DNA of 64,000 bases from Ferdinandcohnia sp036965045 (GTDB lineage Bacteria; Bacillota; Bacilli; Bacillales; Bacillaceae_L), in NCBI RefSeq assembly GCF_036965045.1, contig NZ_JBALOV010000035.1:186001-250000 (forward strand), written 5' to 3'. The notes beneath the pieces are model-generated. The model did not search any database, had not been told where the DNA came from, and worked only from the letters and a program-made list of their open reading frames with translations. Below are positions 50,684-59,778 of this stretch, one piece after another (the first letter of the stretch is position 1; every line of letters starts with the position of its first letter). A program made the position numbers and the translations under genes.

Positions 50684-51703
50684 ATGGCAAAGAGGGATAT
50701 TCATAATGGTCTGACTGGCAAACAAAAAGCAGCCATTCTCCTCATTTCACTTGGACCAGATGTTTCGGCTTCTGTGTATAAGCATCTGTCAGAGGAAGAA
50801 ATTGAAAAACTAACTTTAGAAATTTCTGGCGTTCGAAGGGTAGAGGCCAATACTAAGGAACAAATCATGGAAGAGTTCCACCAAATTGCGATTGCCCAGG
50901 ATTATATTACCCAAGGTGGAATTGGGTATGCAAAGACAGTACTTGAAAAAGCGCTTGGTGAAGAACAAGCAGGAGTAATTATTAACCGATTAACTTCTTC
51001 TTTACAAGTTAAACCATTTGATTTTGCAAGAAAGGCAGATCCTGGACAAATATTGAACTTTATTCAAAATGAACATCCGCAGACAATCGCACTAATATTA
51101 TCTTATTTAGATTCAAGACAAGCAGCACAAATTTTATCGGAGTTGCCACAAGAGGTTCAAGCTGATATTGCGAGAAGAATTGCGATTATGGATCGAACAT
51201 CACCAGAAATTATAAATGAGGTTGAGCAAATTCTTGAACGAAAGCTATCCGCTACAGTGACACATGATTATACTCAAACCGGAGGAATAGAAGCCGTCGT
51301 AGAGGTATTAAATGGTGTCGACCGTTCAACAGAAAGAACAATCTTAGATGCGCTTGAGATTCAAGATCCAGAGCTTGCAGAAGAAATTAAAAAGAGAATG
51401 TTTGTCTTTGAAGACATTGTTACACTTGATAATCGTGCGATTCAGCGCGTCATTCGCGATGTGGAAAATGAGGATCTTATGCTTTCGCTTCGTGTTGCAA
51501 GTGAAGAAGTAAAGGAAATAGTCTTTAAAAACATGTCCAAACGTATGGTTGAGACATTTAAAGAGGAAATGGAATATATGGGGCCTGTTCGCTTACGTGA
51601 CGTTGAGGAAGCTCAATCACGTATAGTAGCCGTTATCAGAAGACTGGAGGAAGCAGGCGAAATTGTAATCGCTCGTGGCGGAGGAGATGATATCATTGTC
51701 TAA
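50684..51703 (+). CDS. fliG: Flagellar motor switch protein FliG
   Basis: 339 residues from ATG 50684, after AGGAGGTGG. The N domain (TGKQKAAILLISLGPDVSASV) binds FliF. The middle domain has the EHPQTIALIL motif. The C domain carries the charged torque helix (DLMLSLRVASEEVKEIVFKN). It couples the stator to rotor rotation. Its last codons overlap the fliH start region. Confidence 0.97.
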   Translation: MAKRDIHNGLTGKQKAAILLISLGPDVSASVYKHLSEEEIEKLTLEISGVRRVEANTKEQIMEEFHQIAIAQDYITQGGIGYAKTVLEKALGEEQAGVIINRLTSSLQVKPFDFARKADPGQILNFIQNEHPQTIALILSYLDSRQAAQILSELPQEVQADIARRIAIMDRTSPEIINEVEQILERKLSATVTHDYTQTGGIEAVVEVLNGVDRSTERTILDALEIQDPELAEEIKKRMFVFEDIVTLDNRAIQRVIRDVENEDLMLSLRVASEEVKEIVFKNMSKRMVETFKEEMEYMGPVRLRDVEEAQSRIVAVIRRLEEAGEIVIARGGGDDIIV

Positions 51704-52457
51704 TGTGATTAAGTCAACTGCTGCTCAGTCTAAGGATATTCCCAAAAGAGTAATCGGGCTAAAAGTTTTACAGACTTCAGATAACAATCAAGTTGAGCAA
51801 GAGAAGCAAAATCTTCAATTTGCTTCTCAAAAAATGCTCGATGAGGCAAGAGAACAAGCTGATAAAATCGTCAAAGATGCGATTGCCTATTCCAATTCAA
51901 CAAGGCAACAAATATTAGTTGAAAAACGTGAATGGGAAGAAGAGAAAAAAGAACTTTACCGCAAAACATCAGAAGAAGGCTTCCAAGCTGGTAGGTCTGA
52001 AGGCAGAGAACAAGGGTATCAAGAATACTCTGATTTACTTTCCGAAGCTCGTCAAATCATTGATCTTTCAAAGCATGATTACAATCATTATCTTGATTCT
52101 TCAGAAGAGGTCATTTTAAGCCTTGCAATGACGGTAGCAGAAAAAATAATCGGAATTCAATTAACTAAGCAACCGGAAGACTTTATTTACCTCGTGAAAA
52201 AGGCGCTTAAAGAAGTAAAGGAGCATTCTGGGATTACAATTCAAGTGAATCCGGGATTCTATCCATTTGTGATTGAACAAAAGGAAGAGTTATCTTCTAT
52301 TCTTAATCGTGAAACTAATCTATTTATCTATCCAAATGAAGATCTAGGGGAAACTGATTGTGTGATTGAATCGTCATTTGGCAAGATAAATGCAAGTGTA
52401 GATACTCAACTTTCTGAGATAAAAGAAAAATTACTTTCTTTGCTATTGGAGGAATAG
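51696..52457 (+). CDS. fliH: Flagellar export apparatus stator protein FliH
   Basis: 253 residues from TTG 51696, chosen because the GGAGGAG at 51680-51686 is nine bases upstream. ATG 51687 directly touches that SD. The protein has a long charged coiled coil (about 25-120) with EGFQAGRSEGREQGYQE, and a C-terminal domain with LAMTVAEKIIGIQL and DCVIESSFGKINASVDTQL. It holds the FliI ATPase at the export gate. It overlaps fliG by 8 bases. Confidence 0.9.
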   Translation: MSNVIKSTAAQSKDIPKRVIGLKVLQTSDNNQVEQEKQNLQFASQKMLDEAREQADKIVKDAIAYSNSTRQQILVEKREWEEEKKELYRKTSEEGFQAGRSEGREQGYQEYSDLLSEARQIIDLSKHDYNHYLDSSEEVILSLAMTVAEKIIGIQLTKQPEDFIYLVKKALKEVKEHSGITIQVNPGFYPFVIEQKEELSSILNRETNLFIYPNEDLGETDCVIESSFGKINASVDTQLSEIKEKLLSLLLEE

Positions 52458-52460
52458 TCT

Positions 52461-53777
52461 GTGAAGGCGATTGAGCTTCTTCGTGAAATACATTCAATCG
52501 ATTCTTATAAACGGTACGGTAAGGTTAATAGAGTCGTCGGCTTAATGATTGAGTCACGTGGACCTGAATGCTCGATTGGAGACCTATGCCATATTTATGT
52601 GGGTTTAAACCATAAAAGAAGTATTCAAGCTGAAGTTGTCGGCTTCCGTGAAGAGCATGTCATCCTCATGCCATTTTCAAATGTAAAGGATATTTCTCCA
52701 GGAAGCATTGTCGAGGCAACAGGAAAGCCGCTCGATATAAAAGTTGGGGAAGGATTAGTAGGAAAGGTATTAGATCCATTAGGGCATCCCCTTGACGGAA
52801 GTGTACTGCCAAGGGGATTATCATCCGCACCTACAGAACAAGATCCGCCAAATCCATTATCTCGTCCACCTATACGTGAACCAATCGAGGTTGGGGTAAA
52901 AATGATAGATACCTTGTTAACCGTTGGAAAAGGGCAGCGTGTTGGTATCTTTGCAGGTAGTGGTGTTGGTAAAAGTACACTTTTAGGTATGATTGCCCGT
53001 AACACGACAGCTGATATTAATGTGATTGCCCTTGTCGGGGAACGTGGACGCGAGGTCCGGGAATTTATTGAAAAAGATTTAGGTGAGGAAGGTCTTAAAA
53101 GGTCAATCTTAGTTGTAGCCACGTCAGACCAGCCAGCGCTCCTTCGCATCAAGGCAGCTATGACTGCAACTGCAATAGCTGAGTATTTTAGGGACAGGGG
53201 TCTGGATGTCATGTTAATGATGGACTCCGTTACCCGTGTTGCAATGGCGAGTCGGGAAATTGGCTTAGCTATAGGAGAACCACCGACAACAAAGGGATAT
53301 ACACCAAGTGTTTTTACAACACTTCCGAGATTATTGGAGAGAACTGGTACCAATCATTTAGGTTCAATAACTGCCTTTTACACCGTTTTAGTGGACGGAG
53401 ACGATATGAACGAGCCAATAGCGGATACGGTTCGAGGGATACTAGATGGACATTTTGTTCTAGATCGAAGTCTTGCTAATAAAGGACAATATCCAGCAAT
53501 AAATGTTTTAAAGTCAATTAGTCGTGTCATGAACCAAATTACGACAAGTGAACATAAGGCTTACGCTGAAAAAATTAGGGGAATCATGGCAACCTACCTT
53601 AATTCTGAGGACTTAATCAATATTGGTGCTTATAAAAGGGGATCCTCCATTGAAGTTGATGAAGCCATTAGGTATTATCCCAAAATTATTTCATTTTTAA
53701 AACAGCAAACTGATGATAAATATACATTCGAACAAAGTTTGCAGTTATTGGCACAATTGGCTGAAAAAGGTGAATAA
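52461..53777 (+). CDS. fliI: Flagellum-specific export ATPase FliI
   Basis: 438 residues from GTG 52461. An F1-beta-like ATPase: Walker A GIFAGSGVGKSTLLGMIAR, VGERGREVREF, Walker B LDVMLMMDSVTRVAMASREI and SITAFYTVLVDGDDMNEPI. It drives type III export together with FliH and FliJ, which flank it. It is full length. Confidence 0.97.
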   Translation: MKAIELLREIHSIDSYKRYGKVNRVVGLMIESRGPECSIGDLCHIYVGLNHKRSIQAEVVGFREEHVILMPFSNVKDISPGSIVEATGKPLDIKVGEGLVGKVLDPLGHPLDGSVLPRGLSSAPTEQDPPNPLSRPPIREPIEVGVKMIDTLLTVGKGQRVGIFAGSGVGKSTLLGMIARNTTADINVIALVGERGREVREFIEKDLGEEGLKRSILVVATSDQPALLRIKAAMTATAIAEYFRDRGLDVMLMMDSVTRVAMASREIGLAIGEPPTTKGYTPSVFTTLPRLLERTGTNHLGSITAFYTVLVDGDDMNEPIADTVRGILDGHFVLDRSLANKGQYPAINVLKSISRVMNQITTSEHKAYAEKIRGIMATYLNSEDLINIGAYKRGSSIEVDEAIRYYPKIISFLKQQTDDKYTFEQSLQLLAQLAEKGE

Positions 53778-53782
53778 AACAA

Positions 53783-54226
53783 ATGAGCTACAAGTTCAAA
53801 TTTCAAAAAGTGATGTCGATAAAAGAAAATGAGAAGAATCAAGTTCTGGCAGATTATAAAACATCAGTAAAAGAATTTGAAGAAGCCGCAGAAGCCTTAT
53901 ATGAATCATTAAAGAAGAAGGAAACATTAGAAGAAAGTCAAAGACGGCAACTACAAAATGGCTTATCTATCCAAAGCATTCGGCATCAACAGTCCTTCAT
54001 AACAGGCTTAGAAAAAACGATTATGTATTACCAGCAACTTGTCATTAAAGCAAGAAATAAAATGCAGCAACTGCAATCATTGTTAACCGAAAAAAATATT
54101 GAAGTAAAAAAATATGAGGTTATGCACGAAAAGGACTTTGCAATTTATGAGGGACAAATAAAAATGCAGGAAAGCCAAATGATGGATGAGATTTCTATCC
54201 AGCAATACATGTCAAAAGGAAGATAG
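53783..54226 (+). CDS. fliJ: Flagellar export protein FliJ
   Basis: 147 residues from ATG 53783. The protein is almost entirely coiled coil, beginning YKFKFQKVMSIKENEKNQVLADY and rich in Glu, Lys and Gln. FliJ is the central stalk of the FliI ring and a chaperone escort. The identification rests on coiled-coil content, length (147 aa in B. subtilis also) and position between fliI and ylxF. Confidence 0.92.
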   Translation: MSYKFKFQKVMSIKENEKNQVLADYKTSVKEFEEAAEALYESLKKKETLEESQRRQLQNGLSIQSIRHQQSFITGLEKTIMYYQQLVIKARNKMQQLQSLLTEKNIEVKKYEVMHEKDFAIYEGQIKMQESQMMDEISIQQYMSKGR

Positions 54227-54234
54227 GTGATAAC

Positions 54235-54810
54235 ATGGAGCCTAACGAAAAAGAATATAGCAAATTCCAGTGGTTTCTGTTTGTCGTACTAATTCCATCC
54301 TTTTTTACTTTGGTAGTCGTATTTGTTTTATTATCTGTGGTAGGATTTAAACCACTTGGAGCCATGAAGGACTTTGCCTCAAAGGTTCCAGTTATTTCTA
54401 CTCTTTTTAATGATGAAGAAAATGATACACAAGTAAAAAAAGAGGATGAAGTTTCGGTTACAGATTTAGAATCTGAAATACAGGAAAAGGAATCAAAGAT
54501 TACGCAACTTGAAAATGTATTGGAAACAAAAGATGGTGAAATTCAGTCATTAGAGCTTGAAATTGAAAATCTTTCAGATGAACTACTTAAACTTCAGGAA
54601 GAACGTTTAGCGAAAAGTAAATCGTTACAAGATTTAACCAAAATGTATGAACAAATGTCTCCAAAAAATGCGGCAAAAATCATTCCAAATTTAAAAGATA
54701 ATGAGGCCAGGGAGATTCTTTCTAGTATCAATACTGAAAAACTAGCTGCCATCTTTGAAAAAATGTCTCCAGAGGATGCAGCCAAGTTTACCCAACTAAT
54801 TACACAATAA
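54235..54810 (+). CDS. ylxF: YlxF, MotE/MgtE-N-like flagellar operon protein
   Basis: 191 residues from ATG 54235, after AGGTGATAAC. One transmembrane helix lies at about 13-38 (FQWFLFVVLIPSFFTLVVVF), then a long coiled coil (about 75-130). The C-terminal MgtE_N-like repeat has YEQMSPKNAAKIIPNL and FEKMSPEDAAKF. Similar MotE proteins act as chaperones for the stator in other bacteria. Its role in Bacillus is not settled. Confidence 0.88.
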   Translation: MEPNEKEYSKFQWFLFVVLIPSFFTLVVVFVLLSVVGFKPLGAMKDFASKVPVISTLFNDEENDTQVKKEDEVSVTDLESEIQEKESKITQLENVLETKDGEIQSLELEIENLSDELLKLQEERLAKSKSLQDLTKMYEQMSPKNAAKIIPNLKDNEAREILSSINTEKLAAIFEKMSPEDAAKFTQLITQ

Positions 54811-54848
54811 AGTATATGTAAGAAATACTTGAGAGGAGGTGAAACGAC

Positions 54849-56138
54849 GTGAACATGGTAGCAAGCTTCGATCCCTCTATGGGTTCTATAAGAAAGGCAG
54901 TCGCTAATGGTGCAGTGGGGAATGGAATTTTACAAGGAAATGGTTTATCGCAATTGTCTTTTCGTGAACAATTAGAGACGTTAACAGCCGTTCAACAACC
55001 AGTTGAAAATAATCATATAAATCGATTAATAAGCAAAGTTGAAGAAAAAATTGAAGAAGATGAATCAATCCAGCATTTTTTAGCTAACATCGAAACGTTT
55101 ACCAAGGAGTCCCTTGATGTATCAGCTTTTGAAGATGTATTTATAACCCTTCCGCCTGATTTGGTGGAACAAATAAAATCGTTTATTGTTGATATTCAAA
55201 AAGGTACAAGTACGTTGGAACTTGAGCAGGTAACTGGAAAAGCAGAGCTCATTGGTCTACTTTTAGTGACTGCACGCTATGCTGACAATCATTCTTTTAC
55301 AAATAAAAAGGAACTATTGAATCTACTAAAGCAATTGCAAATGGTTTTTAATGAGGAAATTCCAGCAACCCAACAAGGTGTTAAAGTACCGGCTGAGTCA
55401 AGTTCTAATAAGTTTGTTCATGAGTTGATCCAGAAATTAGAAAACAAGCTTTCAGAAAAGCCTTTAATAGAATCACAGAATAGGCATCATTATTTGCAGA
55501 CAGTCCATGCAAGATATTTTTCTACACCAAAAGGGGTGGAGACCCCACAAACACTTATAACGGAAAAACTTTTGCAAAAGGCGAGTATTACGACTCAGGT
55601 AACAACAGCATCAGAGTCGGTACCGTTAAGTGATGTGAGTTCAAACCCATTATCAAAGGCACAGCAATTCACACTGTTTGTTGAGCAAAATGGAAAGCAA
55701 CTGCCAAACCAGCAACATTTCATTAAGCAGTTTCAAAATATCCTTGCTAGAGGTAGCTTTTTGAATAATGGAGGACAGCAAAAACTATTAATCAATTTAT
55801 ATCCTGAACATTTAGGTTCATTACGAATTGAACTTCTTCAAAGTGAAGCAGGAATGATTGCTAGAATTATGGCTTCAACGACTCAAGCAAAGGAACTAGT
55901 TGAATCACAAATTACAAACCTAAAACATACTTTCCTAGCACAAAACATTTCGGTTGAAAAAATTGAAGTTACATCACAGCTTCAATATCAAACAGAAAGA
56001 AATCTGCAAAGAGAAAGTGAACAGCAACAAGGACAACAATCAGGAAGACAACAGAAAGAGAATCATCAGCAAGAAACAAATGAGGAACAAACTTTTACAT
56101 CCGTTCTACTTGATGAGCTGGTGAATTTTAAAGTATAG
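54849..56138 (+). CDS. fliK: Flagellar hook-length control protein FliK
   Basis: 429 residues from GTG 54849, after GGAGGTGAAAC; ATG 54855 is an alternative. The N-terminal 280 residues are variable. The C-terminal Flg_hook domain includes LLINLYPEHLGSLRIELL, ARIMASTTQAKELVES and SVEKIEVTSQ. A Gln- and Glu-rich tail (EQQQGQQSGRQQKEN) follows. FliK is exported as the ruler and tells FlhB to switch from hook to filament export. It lies just before flgD and flgE. Confidence 0.92.
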   Translation: MNMVASFDPSMGSIRKAVANGAVGNGILQGNGLSQLSFREQLETLTAVQQPVENNHINRLISKVEEKIEEDESIQHFLANIETFTKESLDVSAFEDVFITLPPDLVEQIKSFIVDIQKGTSTLELEQVTGKAELIGLLLVTARYADNHSFTNKKELLNLLKQLQMVFNEEIPATQQGVKVPAESSSNKFVHELIQKLENKLSEKPLIESQNRHHYLQTVHARYFSTPKGVETPQTLITEKLLQKASITTQVTTASESVPLSDVSSNPLSKAQQFTLFVEQNGKQLPNQQHFIKQFQNILARGSFLNNGGQQKLLINLYPEHLGSLRIELLQSEAGMIARIMASTTQAKELVESQITNLKHTFLAQNISVEKIEVTSQLQYQTERNLQRESEQQQGQQSGRQQKENHQQETNEEQTFTSVLLDELVNFKV

Positions 56139-56150
56139 GTGGTGATTGAA

Positions 56151-56612
56151 GTGACGACAAAAATTGATTCCAGTCTGTATCTAACCAATAGTAAACCTGA
56201 TAGAAAAACAGGGAATGACATTCTAGGAAAAGATGATTTTCTGAAAATTTTAATGACACAGCTTCAAAATCAGGATCCGATGAATCCGATGGAAGATAAA
56301 GATTTTATCGCACAAATGGCAACTTTTACTTCGTTGGAGCAAATGACAAATATGAATAGCACCTTAGAAAAATTTGTAAGTGGCCAACAAGGTGAGCAAC
56401 TTTTAAAATACAGCAACATGATTGGAAAAGAAGTAGAATACAGCTTTAAAACTGAAGATGAGGATGGCAATGACATCATAAAAAGTGGACAGGGTATTGT
56501 CACATCCGTATCAAAAAAATCAGGATATATTGAGCTTGAGTTAAAGGATGGAACGACGATTTATAGTGATGAAATTTTGACAGTAAAGCAACCTTCTAGC
56601 GAAGAAGAATAG
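56151..56612 (+). CDS. flgD: Flagellar hook assembly (capping) protein FlgD
   Basis: 153 residues from GTG 56151, after AGGTGGTGATTG; the in-frame GTG at 56139 is within that SD. The FlgD signature is LGKDDFLKILMTQLQNQDPM followed by DKDFIAQMATFTSLEQM. The protein is short and lacks the Ig-like insertions of enteric FlgD, as usual in Bacillus. It caps the growing hook. Confidence 0.95.
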   Translation: MTTKIDSSLYLTNSKPDRKTGNDILGKDDFLKILMTQLQNQDPMNPMEDKDFIAQMATFTSLEQMTNMNSTLEKFVSGQQGEQLLKYSNMIGKEVEYSFKTEDEDGNDIIKSGQGIVTSVSKKSGYIELELKDGTTIYSDEILTVKQPSSEEE

Positions 56613-56623
56613 GAGGTGGAAAC

Positions 56624-56995
56624 ATGGATCATCGAATTTTACAAATACAAAATCATCCTTTATCACTGCAAACTAGAAAAAAGGTTCAGCACTCTGAGTC
56701 ACCTAAAATATCCTTTAAAGAAACCTTGGAAAAAGAGACAAGCTTGGTCATAAGTAAGCATGCTCAAAAGAGGTTGGATGAGAGAAACATTCGTATTCAA
56801 GATTCAAAATGGAATGAAATCCAATTGAAAATTTCAGAAGCAAAAACAAAGGGAGTCAAAGATTCACTAGTCGTTACAGATAATGCAGCATTAATTGTAA
56901 ATGTCCCTAATAACACAGTCATTACAGCTATGAATCGAGACGAAGCGAACGCACAGATTTTTACGAATATAAATGGAACAATTATTTTAGATTAA
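56624..56995 (+). CDS. Flagellar operon protein of the TIGR02530 type
   Basis: 123 residues from ATG 56624, after AGGAGGTGG. The core ISKHAQKRLDERNIRIQDSKW and a tail with DSLVVTDNAALIVNVPNNTVITAM match the small flagellar protein that sits between flgD and flgE in many Firmicutes. No membrane segment or catalytic motif is visible. A role in hook assembly is likely from the context only. Confidence 0.82.
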   Translation: MDHRILQIQNHPLSLQTRKKVQHSESPKISFKETLEKETSLVISKHAQKRLDERNIRIQDSKWNEIQLKISEAKTKGVKDSLVVTDNAALIVNVPNNTVITAMNRDEANAQIFTNINGTIILD

Positions 56996-57080
56996 AAACA
57001 CTTATATAGGCTGGACCTTAACAGGAAGCCGAGGTGCGCGGACCGACAGAAGCCACCTACAATCGAAAGGGGAAAATGAA

Positions 57081-58037
57081 ATGTTACGTTCAATGTACTC
57101 AGGAATCAGTGGAATGAAAAACTTTCAAACAAAATTAGATGTAATTGGTAACAACATCGCTAACGTTAATACTTACGGCTTTAAAAAGGGCAGAACCATC
57201 TTTAATGACATCATGAGTCAAACAATCAATGGTGCAACAGCTCCTGGACAATCGCTCGGTGGTGTTAACCCAAAACAGGTTGGATTAGGATCTTCATTAG
57301 CAGCAATCGATACTATTCACAACAGTGGAAGTACACAAACGACTGCTAGAATACTAGACTTAGCGATTGCGGGAGATGGATTTTTTCAGGTAGCTCCAAC
57401 AGCAGATACTTCGACTTTTACCGAAGAAGCTGTTTATACAAGAGCAGGTAACTTCTATATGGATCAGAATGGTTATTTAGTAACAAGTGGAGGTATGTAT
57501 GTTGTCGGCTTTGCAGCGAATGAAATGGGAGATCATGATAACAATGCTAATACCCCAGACGGGTTAACAAGTCCTGTACCAACAGCTATTAATCCTGGAG
57601 ATTTTGATTTTACAACTACTCCACCTACGTATACAGGAGGAGCAACTCCTGCACCATCATATCAGCCTATTCAGATTCCTACTGATGCCAAAAGCATGAG
57701 CATCGGTAAAGACGGGTCGGTTACTTATGTGGATGTAACAGGAACATTACGTTGGGCAGGTCAGCTTGTGTTAGCGAAATTTCCGAATACAGGTGGTTTA
57801 GAGAAGGTGGGAGGTAATCTCTTCCAACAAACATCAAACTCTGGTAACCCAGTAGTCAATTTTGCGGGTGCCTCTGGACTCGGTTCAATCGAATCTGGTG
57901 CACTTGAAATGTCAAACGTTGACCTTTCTGAAGAATTTACGGAAATGATTGTAGCCCAACGTGGATTCCAAGCAAATACGCGTATCATTACAACTTCCGA
58001 TGAAATTTTACAAGAGCTTGTAAACCTAAAACGTTAA
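57081..58037 (+). CDS. flgE: Flagellar hook protein FlgE
   Basis: 318 residues from ATG 57081, after GAAAGGGG. The N-terminus LRSMYSGISGMKNFQTKLDV with IGNNIANVNTYGFKKGR and the C-terminus LEMSNVDLSEEFTEMIVAQ are strongly conserved. The middle has a Pro/Thr/Gly-rich insertion (about residues 150-205, including TTTPPTYTGGATPAP) that makes it about 54 residues longer than the B. subtilis protein. It builds the flexible hook. Older annotations call this gene flgG. Confidence 0.94.
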   Translation: MLRSMYSGISGMKNFQTKLDVIGNNIANVNTYGFKKGRTIFNDIMSQTINGATAPGQSLGGVNPKQVGLGSSLAAIDTIHNSGSTQTTARILDLAIAGDGFFQVAPTADTSTFTEEAVYTRAGNFYMDQNGYLVTSGGMYVVGFAANEMGDHDNNANTPDGLTSPVPTAINPGDFDFTTTPPTYTGGATPAPSYQPIQIPTDAKSMSIGKDGSVTYVDVTGTLRWAGQLVLAKFPNTGGLEKVGGNLFQQTSNSGNPVVNFAGASGLGSIESGALEMSNVDLSEEFTEMIVAQRGFQANTRIITTSDEILQELVNLKR

Positions 58038-58044
58038 GGGGGTA

Positions 58045-58071
58045 GGGGTTTTGGCATCCTGTTAAAACCCC
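58045..58071 (+). other. Hairpin at the swrD translation start
   Basis: GGGGTTTT (58045-58052) pairs perfectly with AAAACCCC (58064-58071). The only purine-rich SD-like tract before swrD is in the left arm or upstream of it (AAGGGGGTAGGGG). The arms lie 9-35 bases before the TTG. Confidence 0.6.
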
Positions 58072-58079
58072 GCTAAATT

Positions 58080-58274
58080 TTGATTACTTTAACGAAATTA
58101 AATAATAAAAAATTTACATTAAATGCAATCTATATTGAACAGGTTGAATCCTTTCCTGATACAACAATCACCTTAACCAATGGCAAAAAATTTGTTGTGA
58201 AGGAAACAGAAGAAGATGTACACGTGAAGGTTCTTGAATTTTATCAAAAAATAAATGTACTTGGCCTTCGTTAA
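58080..58274 (+). CDS. swrD: SwrD (YlzI), FlbD-family flagellar motor power protein
   Basis: 64 residues, most likely from TTG 58080. The whole protein is the FlbD/SwrD fold: ITLTKLNNKKFTLNA, IEQVESFPDTTITLTNGKKFVV. In B. subtilis SwrD raises motor torque and is needed for swarming. The start has no ordinary ribosome binding site; a hairpin covers the place. It sits between flgE and fliL, its usual location. Confidence 0.88.
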   Translation: MITLTKLNNKKFTLNAIYIEQVESFPDTTITLTNGKKFVVKETEEDVHVKVLEFYQKINVLGLR

Positions 58275-58295
58275 TGGTTGGGGGGATATGGTGCT

Positions 58296-58721
58296 ATGAA
58301 AAATAAGCTACTTGTGATAATGGTCATCATTTTAAGTACAATTACTTTAGTCGGTACCACTGCTTTTGTTATTTTAACAAAGGTCACTGCAAGTAATTCT
58401 AAAGAGGAACCGTCAATTGACCAAGTCTTAAAAGCGACTGTCGAAATTCCGGAAATCACAACAAAACTACTTAGCGATGATTATATTCGTATTTCCTTTA
58501 ACATTCAGACAGATGGTAAAAAGGGGAAAGAGGAATTAGAAAAAAGACAATTCCAGGTAAACAATATTATTATTAAAGAGCTTTCCAACATGACATCTGA
58601 AGAATTTAAAGGTGAAGAAGGAATCATCAATCTTGAAAATAGATTAAAGGACCGAATTAATGAATTAATGCAAGATGGAACTGTCATTAAAGTTTATGCG
58701 ACATCCTTTCTTCCGCAGTAA
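58296..58721 (+). CDS. fliL: Flagellar basal body-associated protein FliL
   Basis: 141 residues from ATG 58296, preceded by TGGGGGGATATGG; the TTG at 58278 is within that site. One N-terminal transmembrane helix (KLLVIMVIILSTITLVGTTA) precedes an extracytoplasmic stomatin-like domain with EKRQFQVNNIIIKELSN. It surrounds and stabilises the stator. Length and position fit B. subtilis FliL. Confidence 0.94.
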   Translation: MKNKLLVIMVIILSTITLVGTTAFVILTKVTASNSKEEPSIDQVLKATVEIPEITTKLLSDDYIRISFNIQTDGKKGKEELEKRQFQVNNIIIKELSNMTSEEFKGEEGIINLENRLKDRINELMQDGTVIKVYATSFLPQ

Positions 58722-58776
58722 ACATTAGAAACTTAAGTACTTAAGAATGAGAGTTCAAAAGAGCGGAGGTGGAACC

Positions 58777-59778
58777 TTGCCTGGTGAAATACTATCCCAA
58801 AGTGAAATAGATGCATTACTTTCAGCTCTGTCGACTGGGGAAATGAACCCAGAAGAATTAAAAAGAGAAGAACGTGAACGCCGTGTGAAAGTATATGATT
58901 TTAAAAGGGCCCTTCGTTTCTCGAAGGATCAAATCCGTAGTATCACTCGGATTCATGAAAACTTTGCACGATTATTAACAACCTACTTTTCAGCACAGCT
59001 GCGAACATATGTACAAATTACAGTTGGGACAGCCGATCAAGTGCCATATGAGGAATTTATCCGTTCCATTCCTAATATGACCATTTTAAATGTATTTGAA
59101 ATGCCTCCTTTAGAAGGGCGTATTATTTTAGAAGTCAACCCTAATATAGCCTATGCCATTCTTGATCGAATGCTCGGTGGACGAGGAACGGGTCTAAATA
59201 AAATTGAAAATTTAACAGAAATCGAAACAAAAATTATGAGCAATATGTTTGAAAAAGCTTTTGAACAAGCGCGGGAAGCGTGGGCTAATTTGGTAGAAGT
59301 AGACCCTATTTTAACTGAATTTGAGGTGAATCCACAGTTCCTACAAATGGTTTCACCTAATGAAACTGTGGTAGTCATTTCGCTCAATACACAAATTGGA
59401 GAAACTAGTGGAATGATCAACATTTGTATTCCACATGTATTCCTTGAGCCGATCATTCCTAAATTATCGGCACATTACTGGATGCAATCAACACCTAAAA
59501 AAGACAGAAATCGAGAAGAACTTTCTCATATTCAACATAATCTTAAGGATACAAAATTGCCAATCATTGCAGAATTAGGTACAGCTAATATTGCTGTCCA
59601 AGAATTCCTTTTATTAAATATAGGGGATACTATTCAACTTGATAAATCAATCCAACAACCAATCGAATTAAAGGTAGAGGGTATATCAAAATTTTATGCA
59701 CAGGTTGGTAAGGTTAATAAAAAGCAAGCCGTACAAATCCTAGAGGAAATTAAAGGGGGGGACCGTGAGGATGAATAA
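58777..59778 (+). CDS. fliM: Flagellar motor switch protein FliM
   Basis: 333 residues from TTG 58777, after GGAGGTGG; ATG 58747 lies upstream of that SD. The N-terminal CheY-binding peptide is GEILSQSEIDALLSAL. The CheC-like middle domain includes LTTYFSAQLRTYVQI and VPYEEFIRSIPNMTIL. The C-terminal SpoA domain ends GKVNKKQAVQILEEI. It is the C-ring protein that receives CheY-P. It overlaps fliY. Confidence 0.96.
   Translation: MPGEILSQSEIDALLSALSTGEMNPEELKREERERRVKVYDFKRALRFSKDQIRSITRIHENFARLLTTYFSAQLRTYVQITVGTADQVPYEEFIRSIPNMTILNVFEMPPLEGRIILEVNPNIAYAILDRMLGGRGTGLNKIENLTEIETKIMSNMFEKAFEQAREAWANLVEVDPILTEFEVNPQFLQMVSPNETVVVISLNTQIGETSGMINICIPHVFLEPIIPKLSAHYWMQSTPKKDRNREELSHIQHNLKDTKLPIIAELGTANIAVQEFLLLNIGDTIQLDKSIQQPIELKVEGISKFYAQVGKVNKKQAVQILEEIKGGDREDE

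Noticed and set aside
52625..53353. 242-codon reverse frame within fliI
   Set aside because: It is a shadow of a strongly conserved gene on the other strand. The Ser/Thr/Pro-rich translation is the antisense pattern.
56996..57070. Cyclic-di-GMP or guanidine riboswitch before flgE
   Set aside because: The block has GGTG- and GCGC-like pieces, but the conserved cores of those riboswitches are not present.
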